The notes: a model not told the origin generated them from the sequence alone. Positions 50,128 through 61,000 are shown, counted from the stretch's first letter. The stretch: DNA of 64,000 nucleotides from Bacteroidota bacterium (GCA_040388375.1 JAZKBU010000001.1:417247-481246); one strand, 5' to 3'. Numbers and translations are program-made.

Positions 50128-51324
50128 CTACTCACTTAAGGTAATATGGTTTTGTTTTAAATAATGTGTTGGGGTAATGCCCATCACTTTTTTGAAGTTT
50201 CTATTAAATGAGGTTTTTGAATTAAAACCACATTCTAAGGCTATTGACAGGAGTGTGAACTTTTTATTTTTTTCGAGTAAAGCCTGTTTTTTAAATTCAT
50301 CAATTCTTAGATCATTGATAAAGTCGTAAAAGTTTTTATTTTCATACGAATTGATGACCTGTGATAAAATATTGGAATGCACATTTAAATGAATAGCCAG
50401 TGTTGTAAGTGTCAATTCAGCATCTTTATACAGTTCTTCATCATGCATTAGTTGTGTTAGTTTTTTATGAATTGCCATTGCTGTTTCTTCGTCCAACGAT
50501 GATTTTCTATACTTTACATTCTCTGTTTCTTGGCTTGGCTCTTCTGGTAATGTATCTAATGTCATTGCTAATGCCAATGGGGCTTTTTCTTTCTTTTCGG
50601 ATGAGGTGAGCCTATTGTTAAATATACCAACTTGTTTTATACCAAAATACCCCAATAGTATAACATACACAACTGTTGCATTAAATATTACTGGGTCACT
50701 GTCAATAAGCACTACAATTAACCATATAACACCTAATCCCATGATTAAATACCTTAGCCAATCTAATTTTATTTTTTCGGTGTAGGAGAATTCTTGTAAT
50801 AAGTGTTTTTTATGGGTATTTAGTTTTAAAAAGGCAAGTATCACATACACTACTCCAGAAATCATAATTGCTATAGTCTGAATTTTCATTTGCAATTCAA
50901 ATCCTGCTCCTTGATTTAAGAACACATCAATTTTAGCCAGATTGGACATTAGAAAAAAATGGATAAAGAAAATATGGCTTAATAAATAAGGAATAAAATG
51001 GAGTAAATCTGTTTTATAATGAAAACGATTACTGATGAGGGTACTTGTATACAAGTATAAAAATGGGCCATGCACAAGTGGTAAAGGGAAATTAAAGCCT
51101 AGCAAGTATGGGTAATTGTATAGTGCTTTTGTTAAAAACGCATAATAAAAAGCTAAATGAATGCCAATAAATAGCAACCAAATAGCCAATATAATATCGG
51201 CTTTTGACTTATTCCTTTTGGTTAAAAGAATGATTGATAAAAAGAAAGTAATGGTTAAACCTACTATATAAAACATGCAATTACTATTGATAAATAAAAG
51301 TTTCAAATATGCCATTATAAACAT
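50128..51324 (-). CDS. Membrane-anchored AraC-type transcriptional regulator
   Basis: About 398 residues. The N-terminal ~240 residues hold seven or so transmembrane helices (MFIMAYLKLLFINS, IVGLTITFFLSIILL, ADIILAIWLLFIGIHLAFYY and so on); the C-terminal ~100 residues form an AraC DNA-binding domain (LTTLAIHLNVHSNILSQVIN, SIALECGFNSKTSFNRNFKK, GITPTHYLKQ). A TTG start at 51381 is rejected because it lies in the right arm of the icd terminator; ATGs at 51324 or 51315 are used instead. The membrane part likely senses an envelope signal. Confidence 0.82.
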   Translation of the reverse strand: MFIMAYLKLLFINSNCMFYIVGLTITFFLSIILLTKRNKSKADIILAIWLLFIGIHLAFYYAFLTKALYNYPYLLGFNFPLPLVHGPFLYLYTSTLISNRFHYKTDLLHFIPYLLSHIFFIHFFLMSNLAKIDVFLNQGAGFELQMKIQTIAIMISGVVYVILAFLKLNTHKKHLLQEFSYTEKIKLDWLRYLIMGLGVIWLIVVLIDSDPVIFNATVVYVILLGYFGIKQVGIFNNRLTSSEKKEKAPLALAMTLDTLPEEPSQETENVKYRKSSLDEETAMAIHKKLTQLMHDEELYKDAELTLTTLAIHLNVHSNILSQVINSYENKNFYDFINDLRIDEFKKQALLEKNKKFTLLSIALECGFNSKTSFNRNFKKVMGITPTHYLKQNHITLSE

Positions 51325-51365
51325 TAATACGCCCAAATAAATGCTAAACTTATTTCTGTAAAGCA

Positions 51366-51402
51366 AAAAGAGCTGTTTCAAAACAAATTTGAAACAGCTC
51401 TT
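51366..51402 (-). terminator. icd terminator
   Basis: On the minus strand GAGCTGTTTCAAA, 5-base loop TTTGT, TTTGAAACAGCTC and then TTTTT: a perfect 13-bp stem about 30 bp past the icd stop. Confidence 0.88.
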
Positions 51403-51431
51403 TATTATAACTAATGATTATTTAACTTAAA

Positions 51432-52661
51432 CTATGCTAACTTAGCTTTTAAGTTAGTATCAATCGCATCTAAAAAGTCTTGTGTATTTAAATAATGCTC
51501 TCCTAAAGTAACTTTATTACCATGAATACACACGGCTAAGTCTTTGGTCATTTTACCGCTCTCAACCGTTTCAATACAAACAGCTTCTAAAGCAGCGCAA
51601 AAGTTAATTAACTCCTGATTATTGTCTAACTTACCTCTAAACTCTAATCCACGGGTCCATGCAAAAATACTTGCAATTGGGTTGGTGCTAGTTGGTTTAC
51701 CTTCCTGGTGGTCGCGGTAATGGCGGGTAACTGTTCCATGAGCAGCTTCTGCTTCCATTGTTTTGCCATCAGGTGTAACTAAAGTTGAAGTCATTAAACC
51801 TAATGAACCAAAACCTTGTGCTACTGTGTCTGATTGCACATCGCCATCGTAGTTTTTACATGCCCAAACAAAGTTTCCGTTCCATTTTAAAGCTGAGGCT
51901 ACCATGTCGTCAATTAAACGATGTTCGTAAACAATACCTGCTGCTGCAAATTTTGCTTTGTAATCTGCCTGATAAATTTCTTCGAAAATATCTTTAAATC
52001 TACCATCGTACTTTTTCAAAATAGTATTTTTGGTTGATAGGTATAAAGGCCATTTTTTGCTTAATGCTTGGTTAAAGCATGAATGTGCAAAACCACGGAT
52101 ACTCTCATCGGTATTATACATAGCCAAAGCTACGCCATCGCTTTTAAAGTTAAATACTTCAAAGCTTTGTACTTCGCCACCTTCTTCGGGTGTAAAAGTT
52201 ATGGTTAGTTTACCTTTTCCTTTGGTTACAAAATCTGTTGCGCGGTACTGGTCACCGAATGCATGGCGGCCAATACAAATAGGTGCAGTCCAGTTAGGTA
52301 CTAAACGAGGTACGTTTTTACAAACAATTGGTTCGCGAAATACGGTTCCGTCTAATATATTTCTAATAGTTCCGTTAGGGCTTTTCCACATTTGTTTTAA
52401 GTTAAACTCTTTTACACGCGCTTCGTCAGGTGTAATAGTAGCACACTTAATACCAACTCCGTATTTTTTAATGGCTTCTGCAGCATCAATAGTTACCTGG
52501 TCATTGGTTTCATCTCTATATTCCATTCCTAAATCGTAGTATTTAATATCTAAATCTAGGTACGGTAAAATCAATTTATCTTTGATAAATTTCCATATAA
52601 TACGGGTCATTTCATCGCCATCTAACTCTACAACAGGATTGGCTACTTTTATTTTTGTCAT
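51432..52661 (-). CDS. icd: NADP-dependent isocitrate dehydrogenase (homodimeric, type II)
   Basis: 409 residues of the eukaryote-like type II family, oxidative decarboxylation of isocitrate to 2-oxoglutarate. Substrate motif SPNGTIRN (94-101), Arg132 in [13 protein letters not shown] (the equivalent of human IDH1 Arg132), metal ligands in the [13 protein letters not shown] region. NADP specificity is set by Arg313-His314 in [12 protein letters not shown], matching human IDH1 Arg314-His315. It is divergent from a second IDH of another family at 52920. It ends at a strong terminator. Confidence 0.95.
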   Translation of the reverse strand: MTKIKVANPVVELDGDEMTRIIWKFIKDKLILPYLDLDIKYYDLGMEYRDETNDQVTIDAAEAIKKYGVGIKCATITPDEARVKEFNLKQMWKSPNGTIRNILDGTVFREPIVCKNVPRLVPNWTAPICIGRHAFGDQYRATDFVTKGKGKLTITFTPEEGGEVQSFEVFNFKSDGVALAMYNTDESIRGFAHSCFNQALSKKWPLYLSTKNTILKKYDGRFKDIFEEIYQADYKAKFAAAGIVYEHRLIDDMVASALKWNGNFVWACKNYDGDVQSDTVAQGFGSLGLMTSTLVTPDGKTMEAEAAHGTVTRHYRDHQEGKPTSTNPIASIFAWTRGLEFRGKLDNNQELINFCAALEAVCIETVESGKMTKDLAVCIHGNKVTLGEHYLNTQDFLDAIDTNLKAKLA

Positions 52662-52919
52662 ATATTTTAAATTAATTTTCTGAATGATTGTTGGCGAAAA
52701 TAATCAGTTTTAGTTAGCATACCAATTGTAGGGGTACAACTTTTATCATATTAGTTAAAACTTAAATGGCGCAAAATGAGGTGTTCCATGTCCATCGATA
52801 TTCTCTTCCATTCTATCCATCATGAATCTATTTTATTGAGAAATATCTATTAATTAACCCTACAAAACATTTCATAATGTGTAAATTCGCAGCCAAATTT
52901 TTAACAACCGAGTATATAA

Positions 52920-54389
52920 ATGAGTAATAATCCTATTAAAGTATCTGTTGCAAAAGGTGATGGTATCGGTCCTGAAATAATGGACGCTGTATTAAATATT
53001 TTTGAGGCAGCACAAGTTCCCCTTCAATATGAATTTATTGATATGGGCAAAAGCTTTTATGACAAGGGCTTTAGCACAGGAATGACCCCTGAAGCTAAAG
53101 AGAGTGTAGAAACCAACGGCTTGCTTTTTAAAGGGCCAATGGAAACGCCTAAAGGAAAAGGAGTAAAAAGTATAAACGTAACGGCCCGTAAAACCTGGAG
53201 CACTTTTGCTAACAGACGTCATTTTAAATCATTGAATGGTGTTGGAACTGTTTTCTCGCAAGCGGGTATTCCAATAGATATTACTATTGTTCGTGAAAAT
53301 ATTGAAGGTACTTATGGTGGTATAGAGCATATGCTTACACAAGATGTAGCTTTATGCCGCAGGTTTATTACCCGCCCGGGCAGCATTCAGGTACACCGTT
53401 TTGCTTTTGAAATGGCACGCAAGGAAGGCTTTAAAAAAGTTACCTGTGCACACAAAGCCAATATTATGAAGTTAACCGATGGTTTGTTTTTAGAAACTTT
53501 TTATGAAGTGGCTAAAGATTACCCGGAAATTGAAGCAAACGATGTAATTGTTGATGATTTGGCTATGAAACTGGTAGCTAAACCACAAACCTTTGAGGTG
53601 GTGGTATTAACCAACCTGCAAGGCGATATTATGAGCGATTTATGTGCAGGATTGGTAGGAGGTTTAGGCTTTGCCCCTTCAGCTAATATTGGCGAAAACA
53701 TTTCTATTTTTGAAGCGGTACATGGTACTGCTCCTGATATTACCGGTAAAAACATTGCTAATCCAACTGCATTATTGTTAAGCGGATTAATGATGTTACG
53801 TTTTTTAGGTTTAATGGAATATGCTACTAAAATAGAAAATGCATTATTGGTTACGCTTGAAAACGGCTCGCATACGGGTGACTTTGGTGACAAATCAACG
53901 CCTGCTTTAAACACTACTGAATTTGCTCAAACCATTATTAATAATTTTGGTAAAGAGCCTAAAGAAGGGAAAGCAAGAGAAAGTAATATTAAATCAACTT
54001 TCCATTTACCAACACGCCCTGCTACACAAAAAGTAATGGTTAGCCCAAAAGCAGCTACTACGGAAACGGTAGTAGGTGTTGATTTATTTTTTGAAAGTGA
54101 ACAAACTGCCGACTTGTTGGCTCCTGTTATTCAAAAACATTTACAAAGTGGCTTAAAACTAATTATGATTTCGAACCGCGGTACGCAAGTATGGCCAACA
54201 GGAAGTGTATTTACCGAGTGTGTTGACCAATACCGTGCTAGGATTGAAGCCGTAGATGGTTACCAAACCAATTTAGGCGAAATGCTTGAAATGGGCAGAA
54301 AAGTAAGCGATGATTTATTTGTATCATCAATAGAAATATTAAGAAAATTTGGCGAAAAAGCCGGATACTCACTGGCACAGGGTCAGTAA
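52920..54389 (+). CDS. Isocitrate dehydrogenase, type I, predicted NAD-dependent
   Basis: 489 residues of the decarboxylating dehydrogenase family closest to the Thermus-type IDH with a C-terminal extension (from about residue 345). Substrate residues in SINVTARKTWSTFANRR, Arg in IVRENIEGTYGGIEH, catalytic Lys179 in AHKANIMKLTDG, metal Asp236 and Asp240 in TNLQGDIMSD. The cofactor loop reads HGTAPDITGKNIANPT: Asp273-Ile274 replace Lys344-Tyr345 of NADP-specific E. coli IDH, as in NAD-using homologues. It is divergent from the NADP-type icd, 258 bp away. Isopropylmalate-type activity is less likely but not excluded. Confidence 0.87.
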   Translation: MSNNPIKVSVAKGDGIGPEIMDAVLNIFEAAQVPLQYEFIDMGKSFYDKGFSTGMTPEAKESVETNGLLFKGPMETPKGKGVKSINVTARKTWSTFANRRHFKSLNGVGTVFSQAGIPIDITIVRENIEGTYGGIEHMLTQDVALCRRFITRPGSIQVHRFAFEMARKEGFKKVTCAHKANIMKLTDGLFLETFYEVAKDYPEIEANDVIVDDLAMKLVAKPQTFEVVVLTNLQGDIMSDLCAGLVGGLGFAPSANIGENISIFEAVHGTAPDITGKNIANPTALLLSGLMMLRFLGLMEYATKIENALLVTLENGSHTGDFGDKSTPALNTTEFAQTIINNFGKEPKEGKARESNIKSTFHLPTRPATQKVMVSPKAATTETVVGVDLFFESEQTADLLAPVIQKHLQSGLKLIMISNRGTQVWPTGSVFTECVDQYRARIEAVDGYQTNLGEMLEMGRKVSDDLFVSSIEILRKFGEKAGYSLAQGQ

Positions 54390-54395
54390 TAAAAC

Positions 54396-54430
54396 AAAAA
54401 AGGGTTTGCGTTAAACGTAAACCCTTTTTT
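54396..54430. terminator. Bidirectional intrinsic terminator
   Basis: AAAAAAGGGTTTGCGTT and AACGTAAACCCTTTTTT form a long stem with A and T flanks between the second IDH gene (+) and the thioredoxin gene (-). Confidence 0.88.
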
Positions 54431-54448
54431 GTTTATCAGCATTCAGTT

Positions 54449-54919
54449 TTACTTCATACTTTGTACCGTTTGCTCCAATACCTTTTTAAATTCCGCAGGG
54501 GCTAAATAACCTGCGGTTATTTGTATTTGTTTTTTATTGGGATGAATAAAGTAAGTGGTTGGAAAGCCTGTTGACTTGCCTTGCGTCAATTGGGTATATA
54601 ATTCTCTTCCTGTTAGCTTTTGTCCTTCCAATTCATACTCCATATCGGTAAGCTCAGGGTTAAACTTAATAATAACAAAATCCTTATTGAGTAAGTTTAT
54701 TACTTCTCCATCGGTATAGGTATCTCTATCCATTTTTTTACACCAGCCACACCAGTCGGTATAGGCATCTACCAATATTATTTTGTTTTGTTTTTTGGCC
54801 AACGGATAACCTGTATTCCAATCTAGCCATTTTAATTCTTTGGTGCTTTTGTTGATAGTGAATGAGGCAAATAAGCCTATGCAAACAGTAAAAAGCAGTG
54901 TTGTTCTTAATATTTTCAT
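54449..54919 (-). CDS. Exported thioredoxin-family protein
   Basis: 156 residues: N-terminal signal/anchor (RTTLLFTVCIGLFASFTI), then a thioredoxin fold with the redox motif WCGWCKK (about residues 55-61) inside VDAYTDWCGWCKKMDRDT and the cis-Pro region TGFPTTYFIHPNKKQ. Resembles the DUF255/DsbD-gamma-like periplasmic thiol reductants. Likely keeps envelope cysteines reduced. Sits 13 bp downstream of an alpha/beta hydrolase gene on the same strand. Confidence 0.87.
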   Translation of the reverse strand: MKILRTTLLFTVCIGLFASFTINKSTKELKWLDWNTGYPLAKKQNKIILVDAYTDWCGWCKKMDRDTYTDGEVINLLNKDFVIIKFNPELTDMEYELEGQKLTGRELYTQLTQGKSTGFPTTYFIHPNKKQIQITAGYLAPAEFKKVLEQTVQSMK

Positions 54920-54932
54920 ACTCGTATAATTT

Positions 54933-55622
54933 TTAATTCATAAAAAATCGCTGAACCTGTAAAGCGATTAGGTCTGTATCAATTTTGTTAAATTCATGTG
55001 GCGCATTTGGCATCACTAATAACTCGGCCGTTGGAATTCTCTTATATACATCCAGCGTATCATTTAAGCTGGCTGTTTTATCCCTGTCGCCAATGGCTAA
55101 TAAAACATGTTTGCTTATTTTAGTAAAATCTTCATCGGTTAATAGTTGCCCATTCGCCAAATCCATCATCATATCGCTGGTACTTTTTAATAGATTTTTC
55201 CATAAGTTTATACCGTGCGTAAGCATTAAATTATTGGCAAATGCCGGAACCTTTTCTGCTATTTTATCTGCATTAAGCATTTCCGATTCTTTAACAGCCG
55301 AAGCCAAGTCCCATTTCAACTTTACACTACAAGTAAAAATTTTCTCTACGCGCTCCGGGTATTTTAAAGCAAACATTAAAGCAGCGTAACCGCCCATACT
55401 GTATCCAAACAAATTTATTTTTTCAATTTTATTGCTGTCTAAAAACTTCAAAATATCGTCAACAAAAACAGTAAAATTTAAACCACTAATAGGTAACATC
55501 TGTCCGCCATGTCCACTAAAATTAAGTGCATAGGTTTTATACTGACCTTCCATTTTAGCCCTTAATGTATCAAATTGATTGGATGATGCTAATGCCCCAT
55601 GGAGAAATAATATTGAGTTCAT
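54933..55622 (-). CDS. Alpha/beta-fold hydrolase
   Basis: 229 residues, cytosolic. Catalytic elements of the serine hydrolase family: oxyanion region LFLHGALASSNQ, nucleophile elbow GYSMGGYAAL (Ser about 74), acid in LLAIGDRDKTAS and His in MPNAPHEFNKID. Substrate unknown; size and motifs are similar to MenH-like or esterase-type members, and a menaquinone pair lies nearby but on the other strand and 1 kb away. Confidence 0.85.
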   Translation of the reverse strand: MNSILFLHGALASSNQFDTLRAKMEGQYKTYALNFSGHGGQMLPISGLNFTVFVDDILKFLDSNKIEKINLFGYSMGGYAALMFALKYPERVEKIFTCSVKLKWDLASAVKESEMLNADKIAEKVPAFANNLMLTHGINLWKNLLKSTSDMMMDLANGQLLTDEDFTKISKHVLLAIGDRDKTASLNDTLDVYKRIPTAELLVMPNAPHEFNKIDTDLIALQVQRFFMN

Positions 55623-55753
55623 AGATATAGTTTATTGCAATGTTAATAATATTTAAAACAGAATATATTATTTTTAAACCCATCTTTTGTTAAAAAAATG
55701 AAAAAATAAGTTTAATTATTGATAGCTTTTTATATTTTTGACATCCAACAATC

Positions 55754-56440
55754 ATGATAAACAGAATTAAAATTAAAACAATACGCAGCTTGCTTGCGTT
55801 TTTTTTAGTAGTTGTAGCACAGTATTCTTTTGCCCAAGTGCAGGATCCAACTTCACCTGGTTATGACTATGGCTCTACAGATTCTACTACTCAAACTCCG
55901 GAAAGTACAACAGACTCATCTGCTCAAACCGGAGCTAAACCATATGAAAGAATTGTATTAGAAATAGACTCTAACACAAATCTTATTACATACGGAGCCG
56001 TAGTTGAACAAGAAGAAAGCGGAAGTGATTCCTTATATACACGAGCCAAAAAATTTGCAGAAAAAGTATTTGGCAAGGATAAATCTATTTTTGAAGTGCA
56101 AAAAAACGGACAAAAATTGGTAATGAATGCTTCTATTCCTGCCTATTCTTATGCCAATAAATTTAATAAAAGATTAATTGGAAAGTATGAGTTTAAAATG
56201 ACCGTTCTGGTAAAAGAAGGTCGTTATAAATACACTATTACTAATCTAGTACACCAAGGCAATCAACCTAATATTGGTAAACCATTTAGAAATTATTTCG
56301 AATACTATTATAACTCTACTATCAACGTAAAAATGTACGATACCATTTTACGCTACGCTGATAGAGAAATCAAAGAAACAATGGTTCGTTTTCAAACATC
56401 CATGAAAGAGCCTAAGTTAATTGATGAAGACGAATGGTAA
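55754..56440 (+). CDS. DUF4468 (TBP-like fold) exported protein
   Basis: 228 residues. Signal peptide ending VAQYSFAQ, then a Ser/Thr/Gln-rich linker and the DUF4468 domain (about 60-180; RIVLEIDSNTNLITYGAVVE, YTRAKKFAEKVFG, KYEFKMTVLVKEGRYKYTIT). This TBP-like domain is frequent in Bacteroidota exported proteins of unknown function. It ends with a helical tail of charged residues. A bidirectional hairpin terminator follows the stop. Confidence 0.82.
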   Translation: MINRIKIKTIRSLLAFFLVVVAQYSFAQVQDPTSPGYDYGSTDSTTQTPESTTDSSAQTGAKPYERIVLEIDSNTNLITYGAVVEQEESGSDSLYTRAKKFAEKVFGKDKSIFEVQKNGQKLVMNASIPAYSYANKFNKRLIGKYEFKMTVLVKEGRYKYTITNLVHQGNQPNIGKPFRNYFEYYYNSTINVKMYDTILRYADREIKETMVRFQTSMKEPKLIDEDEW

Positions 56441-56452
56441 ACATTTAAAAAT

Positions 56453-56486
56453 AAATAAGGCTATTGAAATTTCAATAGCCTTATTT
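56453..56486. terminator. Intrinsic terminator after the DUF4468 gene
   Basis: AAATAAGGCTATTGAA and TTCAATAGCCTTATTT, perfect 16-bp arms meeting at the centre, 13 bp after the stop codon. Confidence 0.85.
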
Positions 56487-56533
56487 ATTACTACACTAAA
56501 TAAACGTAAATAATAAATTCAAGTTTTATTCTT

Positions 56534-56968
56534 ATGTCAATAATACTAACACCTGAGGTTACTTTAGCGGCATTACAAAAGCGTAATGCCAATACCATGA
56601 GCGAATGGCTCGGAATTGAATTTATAGAACTTACAGCAGATTACTTAATAGCTAAAATGCCTGTTGACCATAGAACAATACAACCTTTGGGTGTTGTAAA
56701 CGGTGGTGCTTTTTGTGCCTTATCAGAAACAGTGGGTAGCATGGCTGCCAATTTGTGTATTGACAGGGAAAAATATGTAGCGGTAGGCTTGGATATTAAT
56801 GCCAACCATGTGCGTTCAGCCCATAAAGGATGGGTGTATGGCAAAGCCACACCTATACATATTGGCCGCAGCACTCATGTTTGGGAAATAAAAATTACCA
56901 ATGATGAAGGCAAATTATGTTGCATTAGCCGATTAACCATGAGTGTAATTGACCTTAAAAGCAATTAA
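56534..56968 (+). CDS. menI: PaaI-like hotdog thioesterase, probable DHNA-CoA thioesterase
   Basis: 144 residues with a single hotdog fold. Family signature NGGAFCALSETVGSMAANL (catalytic Glu), then HVRSAHKGWVYGKATPIHIG and HVWEIKITNDEGKLCC. It hydrolyses an acyl-CoA. Because the next gene, menF, overlaps its stop by 1 bp (TAATG), its most likely role is 1,4-dihydroxy-2-naphthoyl-CoA hydrolysis in menaquinone synthesis. The gene symbol is based on that context and not on sequence alone. Confidence 0.82.
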   Translation: MSIILTPEVTLAALQKRNANTMSEWLGIEFIELTADYLIAKMPVDHRTIQPLGVVNGGAFCALSETVGSMAANLCIDREKYVAVGLDINANHVRSAHKGWVYGKATPIHIGRSTHVWEIKITNDEGKLCCISRLTMSVIDLKSN

Positions 56969-57966
56969 TGAAACAACACAAAGCAACTGTATTTTATAAG
57001 TTACCGGGCCAGAATCCAATAGTAAAAAAATCGGCTTCGGTAATGGATGAATTAGTGGAGGTTGATTTTAATGCAGACAATACCTTTTATTTTTCTCCTT
57101 ATAATAAGGGCTCAAAAGCTTACCAATTCAACTTAGAAAAAGACATTAAGCTTTTTGAAGTAATGGCCTTTAGCCAGTATCATCAAGCTCATTACGATAA
57201 CCAGTCTGATTTTATACATAAAGTACAGGTAGCTGTTGATACCATGAAAAATAACAACAGTATGAGTAAAGTGGTATTGGCAAGATGCAGCAAAATAAAT
57301 ATTGATGATAGCTTTAACGTCAATGCTTACTTTTTAAACTTATGTACTACCTACCCTAATGCTTTTGTATATGCAGTTTCAAGTAGTGTTACGGGTACAT
57401 GGATAGCAGCTACTCCTGAATTGTTAATGGGTATAGACAACCAAACGGTTAAAACAACTGCTTTAGCCGGCACAAGGCTCAGTAGCAACGACCAATTAAG
57501 TTGGGGAGAAAAAGAAATAACCGAACATTATAAAGTTGAATATTACATTGAACAGCTTTTAGCTAAATATCCTTTTAAACAAGTCAGTAAACAAGGCCCC
57601 GTAACTATTAATGCAGGTCATTTGGAACATATTTTTTCTGCTTACCTTTTTCAAAACGATCCACAATATATCTCACAGTTCTTATCTGACCTTAACCCAA
57701 CTCCTGCCGTTGGTGGTTTACCAAAAGAAACTGCTCTTTCATTTATCAATGAACAAGAAAACTTAGCAAGAAAATTTTATACCGGCTTTGCGGGTGTAAG
57801 CAATAATAATCAACTACAGTTATTTGTAAATTTACGCTGTATGGAATTGTTTAAAAAATTTGCTGTGCTATATGCAGGTGGTGGTATTACTGCCGATTCT
57901 AATGCAGCTCAAGAATGGATAGAAACGGAAAATAAATTAGCCATACTTGCCAAATTTATTGCCTAA
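56968..57966 (+). CDS. menF: Isochorismate synthase
   Basis: 332-residue chorismate-binding enzyme converting chorismate to isochorismate, the first step of menaquinone synthesis. C-terminal chorismate-binding fold: SKVVLARCSKINID (about 92-105), PELLMGI, TALAGTRLSSNDQ (TAGT-like loop), EITEHYKVEYYIEQLL, PAVGGLPKETALSFI and FYTGFAGVSNNNQLQLFVNLR and GGGITADSNAAQEW. N-terminal region is short relative to E. coli MenF (431), as usual for the phylum. Overlaps the thioesterase gene and ends at a strong terminator. Confidence 0.92.
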   Translation: MKQHKATVFYKLPGQNPIVKKSASVMDELVEVDFNADNTFYFSPYNKGSKAYQFNLEKDIKLFEVMAFSQYHQAHYDNQSDFIHKVQVAVDTMKNNNSMSKVVLARCSKINIDDSFNVNAYFLNLCTTYPNAFVYAVSSSVTGTWIAATPELLMGIDNQTVKTTALAGTRLSSNDQLSWGEKEITEHYKVEYYIEQLLAKYPFKQVSKQGPVTINAGHLEHIFSAYLFQNDPQYISQFLSDLNPTPAVGGLPKETALSFINEQENLARKFYTGFAGVSNNNQLQLFVNLRCMELFKKFAVLYAGGGITADSNAAQEWIETENKLAILAKFIA

Positions 57967-57992
57967 GCTTTTATCACCCTATTTACTACAAC

Positions 57993-58024
57993 AAAAAAGC
58001 CAACTCAAATGAGTTGGCTTTTTT
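57993..58024. terminator. Bidirectional intrinsic terminator
   Basis: AAAAAAGCCAACTCA / TGAGTTGGCTTTTTT around a two-base core, between menF (+) and the T9SS gene (-). An exact copy is at 62366-62397 (part of the tandem duplication). Confidence 0.9.
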
Positions 58025-58072
58025 GTTTCTTACTAATGTTTTATTAATTCATTAGTTAAACGAACGTAATTC

Positions 58073-61000
58073 TTATTTGTTAATAACAAACGATTTGCTG
58101 TAAGTACCTTTTTCAGTAACAATTCTCATAAAGTACAATCCATTGCTTTGGCTACTCATGTCTAAACTTGTTTTGTCTTGAACAAAAGTGTTACCTTCTG
58201 TTTTTTGTACCAACTGTCCTGTTACTGTGTATACTTCTATACCTTGTATGGCTATGTTGTTTTTCATCTCCACATATACCATTCCTTTACTTGGTGATGG
58301 ATACATGTTAAAGTAAGTCTCAAATACATTTTCGTATAAACCGGTGTTACATACTTGTTCTGATACGCTAACTTGACGAATAACAGTTACTGAGCGATTA
58401 CCAGAAGGGTCTGTTACTACATAACTTATTGGATATACTCCCGGTACATCATTTTGTAAAGCTGATAAATCTCTGATTACATTGTTAGCTAAACCACTGT
58501 AGTATCTATCTTCTACTGTAAAGCCAGGCTCAACAAAATCACAGAAACGTAACATATTGGTAGGGTTAGTTCCCAATAGTTTAATAACAGGTAAGCTGTG
58601 TTTCACCACACTTACATTTCTGGTTACACTGTCTTTATTACCCACACAGTCTGTTACCACATAAGTTACCATAAAGGTTCCTAATGAATCGGTACGTAAG
58701 TTGCTTGGTGTAACTACCGTTACCAATGTGTTTATATGGCAATAGTTATCGCTCACACTCACACCAGGGTCATTAAATACTTCGTATACTTCTACCTCTT
58801 CTGTTTGGTTACCATTTAAGCTGATGCCCGGTTTAATATAATCACTCACCTCTACCGATGCTGTGAAAGTCACCGCTGCATTGCCTGATGAATCCGTTAC
58901 ATTATATACCACAAAGTACTGGCCTATATTGTTAGGGTTCACACCACTGTTAAAGGTTACACTTAAACTCTTATCATAATTATCTGTTGCAGTAATAATG
59001 TTCAATGGGTTGAATACAGAGTTAATCTGGTGTTTGTATACCAAACCTGCATATTTTTTGGTAATAACAGGAGCTGTCCTGTCTCTTACCTCAATAGTTC
59101 TGGTCATGGTTTTATTAAAGTTAAATGCATCTGTAATGCTATAAGTCATCGTATAATTACCTACTTTGGTTTTATTTAAATCGGTAGTTATAATTACATT
59201 GTTTCTTACATCATTACCCGTATTGTCTAAAGCAATAAAACCAGGTTCTATATAATCTGTGTTTACCTCTAAAGTTACTACTGTTGGTGGTGTTAATATT
59301 AAGATAGGTCCTGTATTGTTTAACTCAACAATGACAGTACGAACCAAGGTGTCTGATACATTACCTGAGTAATCTTTTACAAAGTATTTAACCGTGTACA
59401 CCCCTAAATTGCTGGTGTCAACAGTAGAGATTGTTTCTACTCTGCCTGATACATTACCTTCTATATTATCCATAGCTAATACCCATGGGTCATTGAAGGT
59501 TTTGTTAATCTCAGTACGTAGGATATTAGTGCCATTTAAAACAATACTTGGTTTTACATTGTCTTTGTTGATAGCTACATTAAAGTCTTTAAACATACCT
59601 ATTACCGAATACACTGAATTAAACTGGGTAGAGTTGGCTAAATCTGTTCCTACACGCATACGGGTAGTTCCATAGCCTTGGGTGGCTGGTATAATAATGG
59701 TATCTGTTAACTGAGCATCACCATTATTTATTTTGTTTAATATTAACTCATTGTTTTCAAAGCTGGCATTAAAGTTTAAATCTATCCATACTTTGTAATC
59801 CATATTGGTGCCTGCATTTGGTCTGTTTACAACAATAGCATATTTACCACCTCTGTTCACATTAGCCAACTGGGTTTTGGTATTGATGTATTGGTAAGTT
59901 GGTGAGGTTGGGTTTGTAAAACTTGAATCAACACTACTCAATCTTACTCTTGTAATACCCATGGTAGCATCAGCTACACTTGAGAATACGGTTCCTGCTC
60001 CCGGTGTTTGGTATGCATTTATTTGTATAAAAGCTGTTTTGGTTACTGAATCTATACCAAAATTATTGGTGGTAACCAAACGGATGGTATAAGCCACAGG
60101 GCTTGTTAAACGTACTTGTGGACTTTGACTTGTAGCACTGGTTCCATTAATAAATTGTACTGCATTAGGACTGAATACCCATTTCCATTGGGTTACACCA
60201 TAAATTGACTGGTCTAATAAACGGAAGGTATCTGTGTTGAATCCTAAAAACTTATCAGCCGTAAAACGGGCTATTGGTGCTCTGTTAATGGGTAAGAAAG
60301 TAACTGTTTTTCTGATGGTATCTGAACCTACACAGTTATAAGCTACCATGCTTATCACACGAGATAAAGGGGTAGTTATCAAAAAGGTTCTGGTTGGGTT
60401 AGCTGAAGTGGAATCAAACAATCCATTACCATCTGTATCCCATGAATATTGCATCAAAGTACCTGTTGAAGTATTTACATAACTTACCGGTTGGTTTGAA
60501 TAGAAGGTATCAGGAATATTAAAGTTTGCTGTTGGTTTGCCATAAGTAGCAGCTTTGGCCTCCCAACGGAAAGCAAAAGTAGCTGAATCATAGCCTGATG
60601 GAATACTTGCACTACCCGGTTTGTATTTAAAGCTTAAGCTGCTTCCACCACGGATAACAGATTGAGCTGCTGTTAAAGGTAATTGGCCGGTAGTACTGGC
60701 TCCTAACGCTCTTATACGTGGTGCACTGGTATTCGGACCATTGAATATTTCTATACTATCACCAGGTAACATTTTTATTCTTTCTACATATAAAATAACA
60801 GAATCTGCACAAGGTGCAATGGTAAAACCTGGACAACTTGGTGACCATAAACTTCTGGCATAACTGGTATAAGGACCTGATACACCATATAAGAATCCTA
60901 CCTGCTCACTGCTTTGGTAAGAAGTTCCTGCACACATATTAATACCGGTAAACACTTGTATATAACCCGGTTTACAGATGGAATCGGTTCCTCTGTCATT

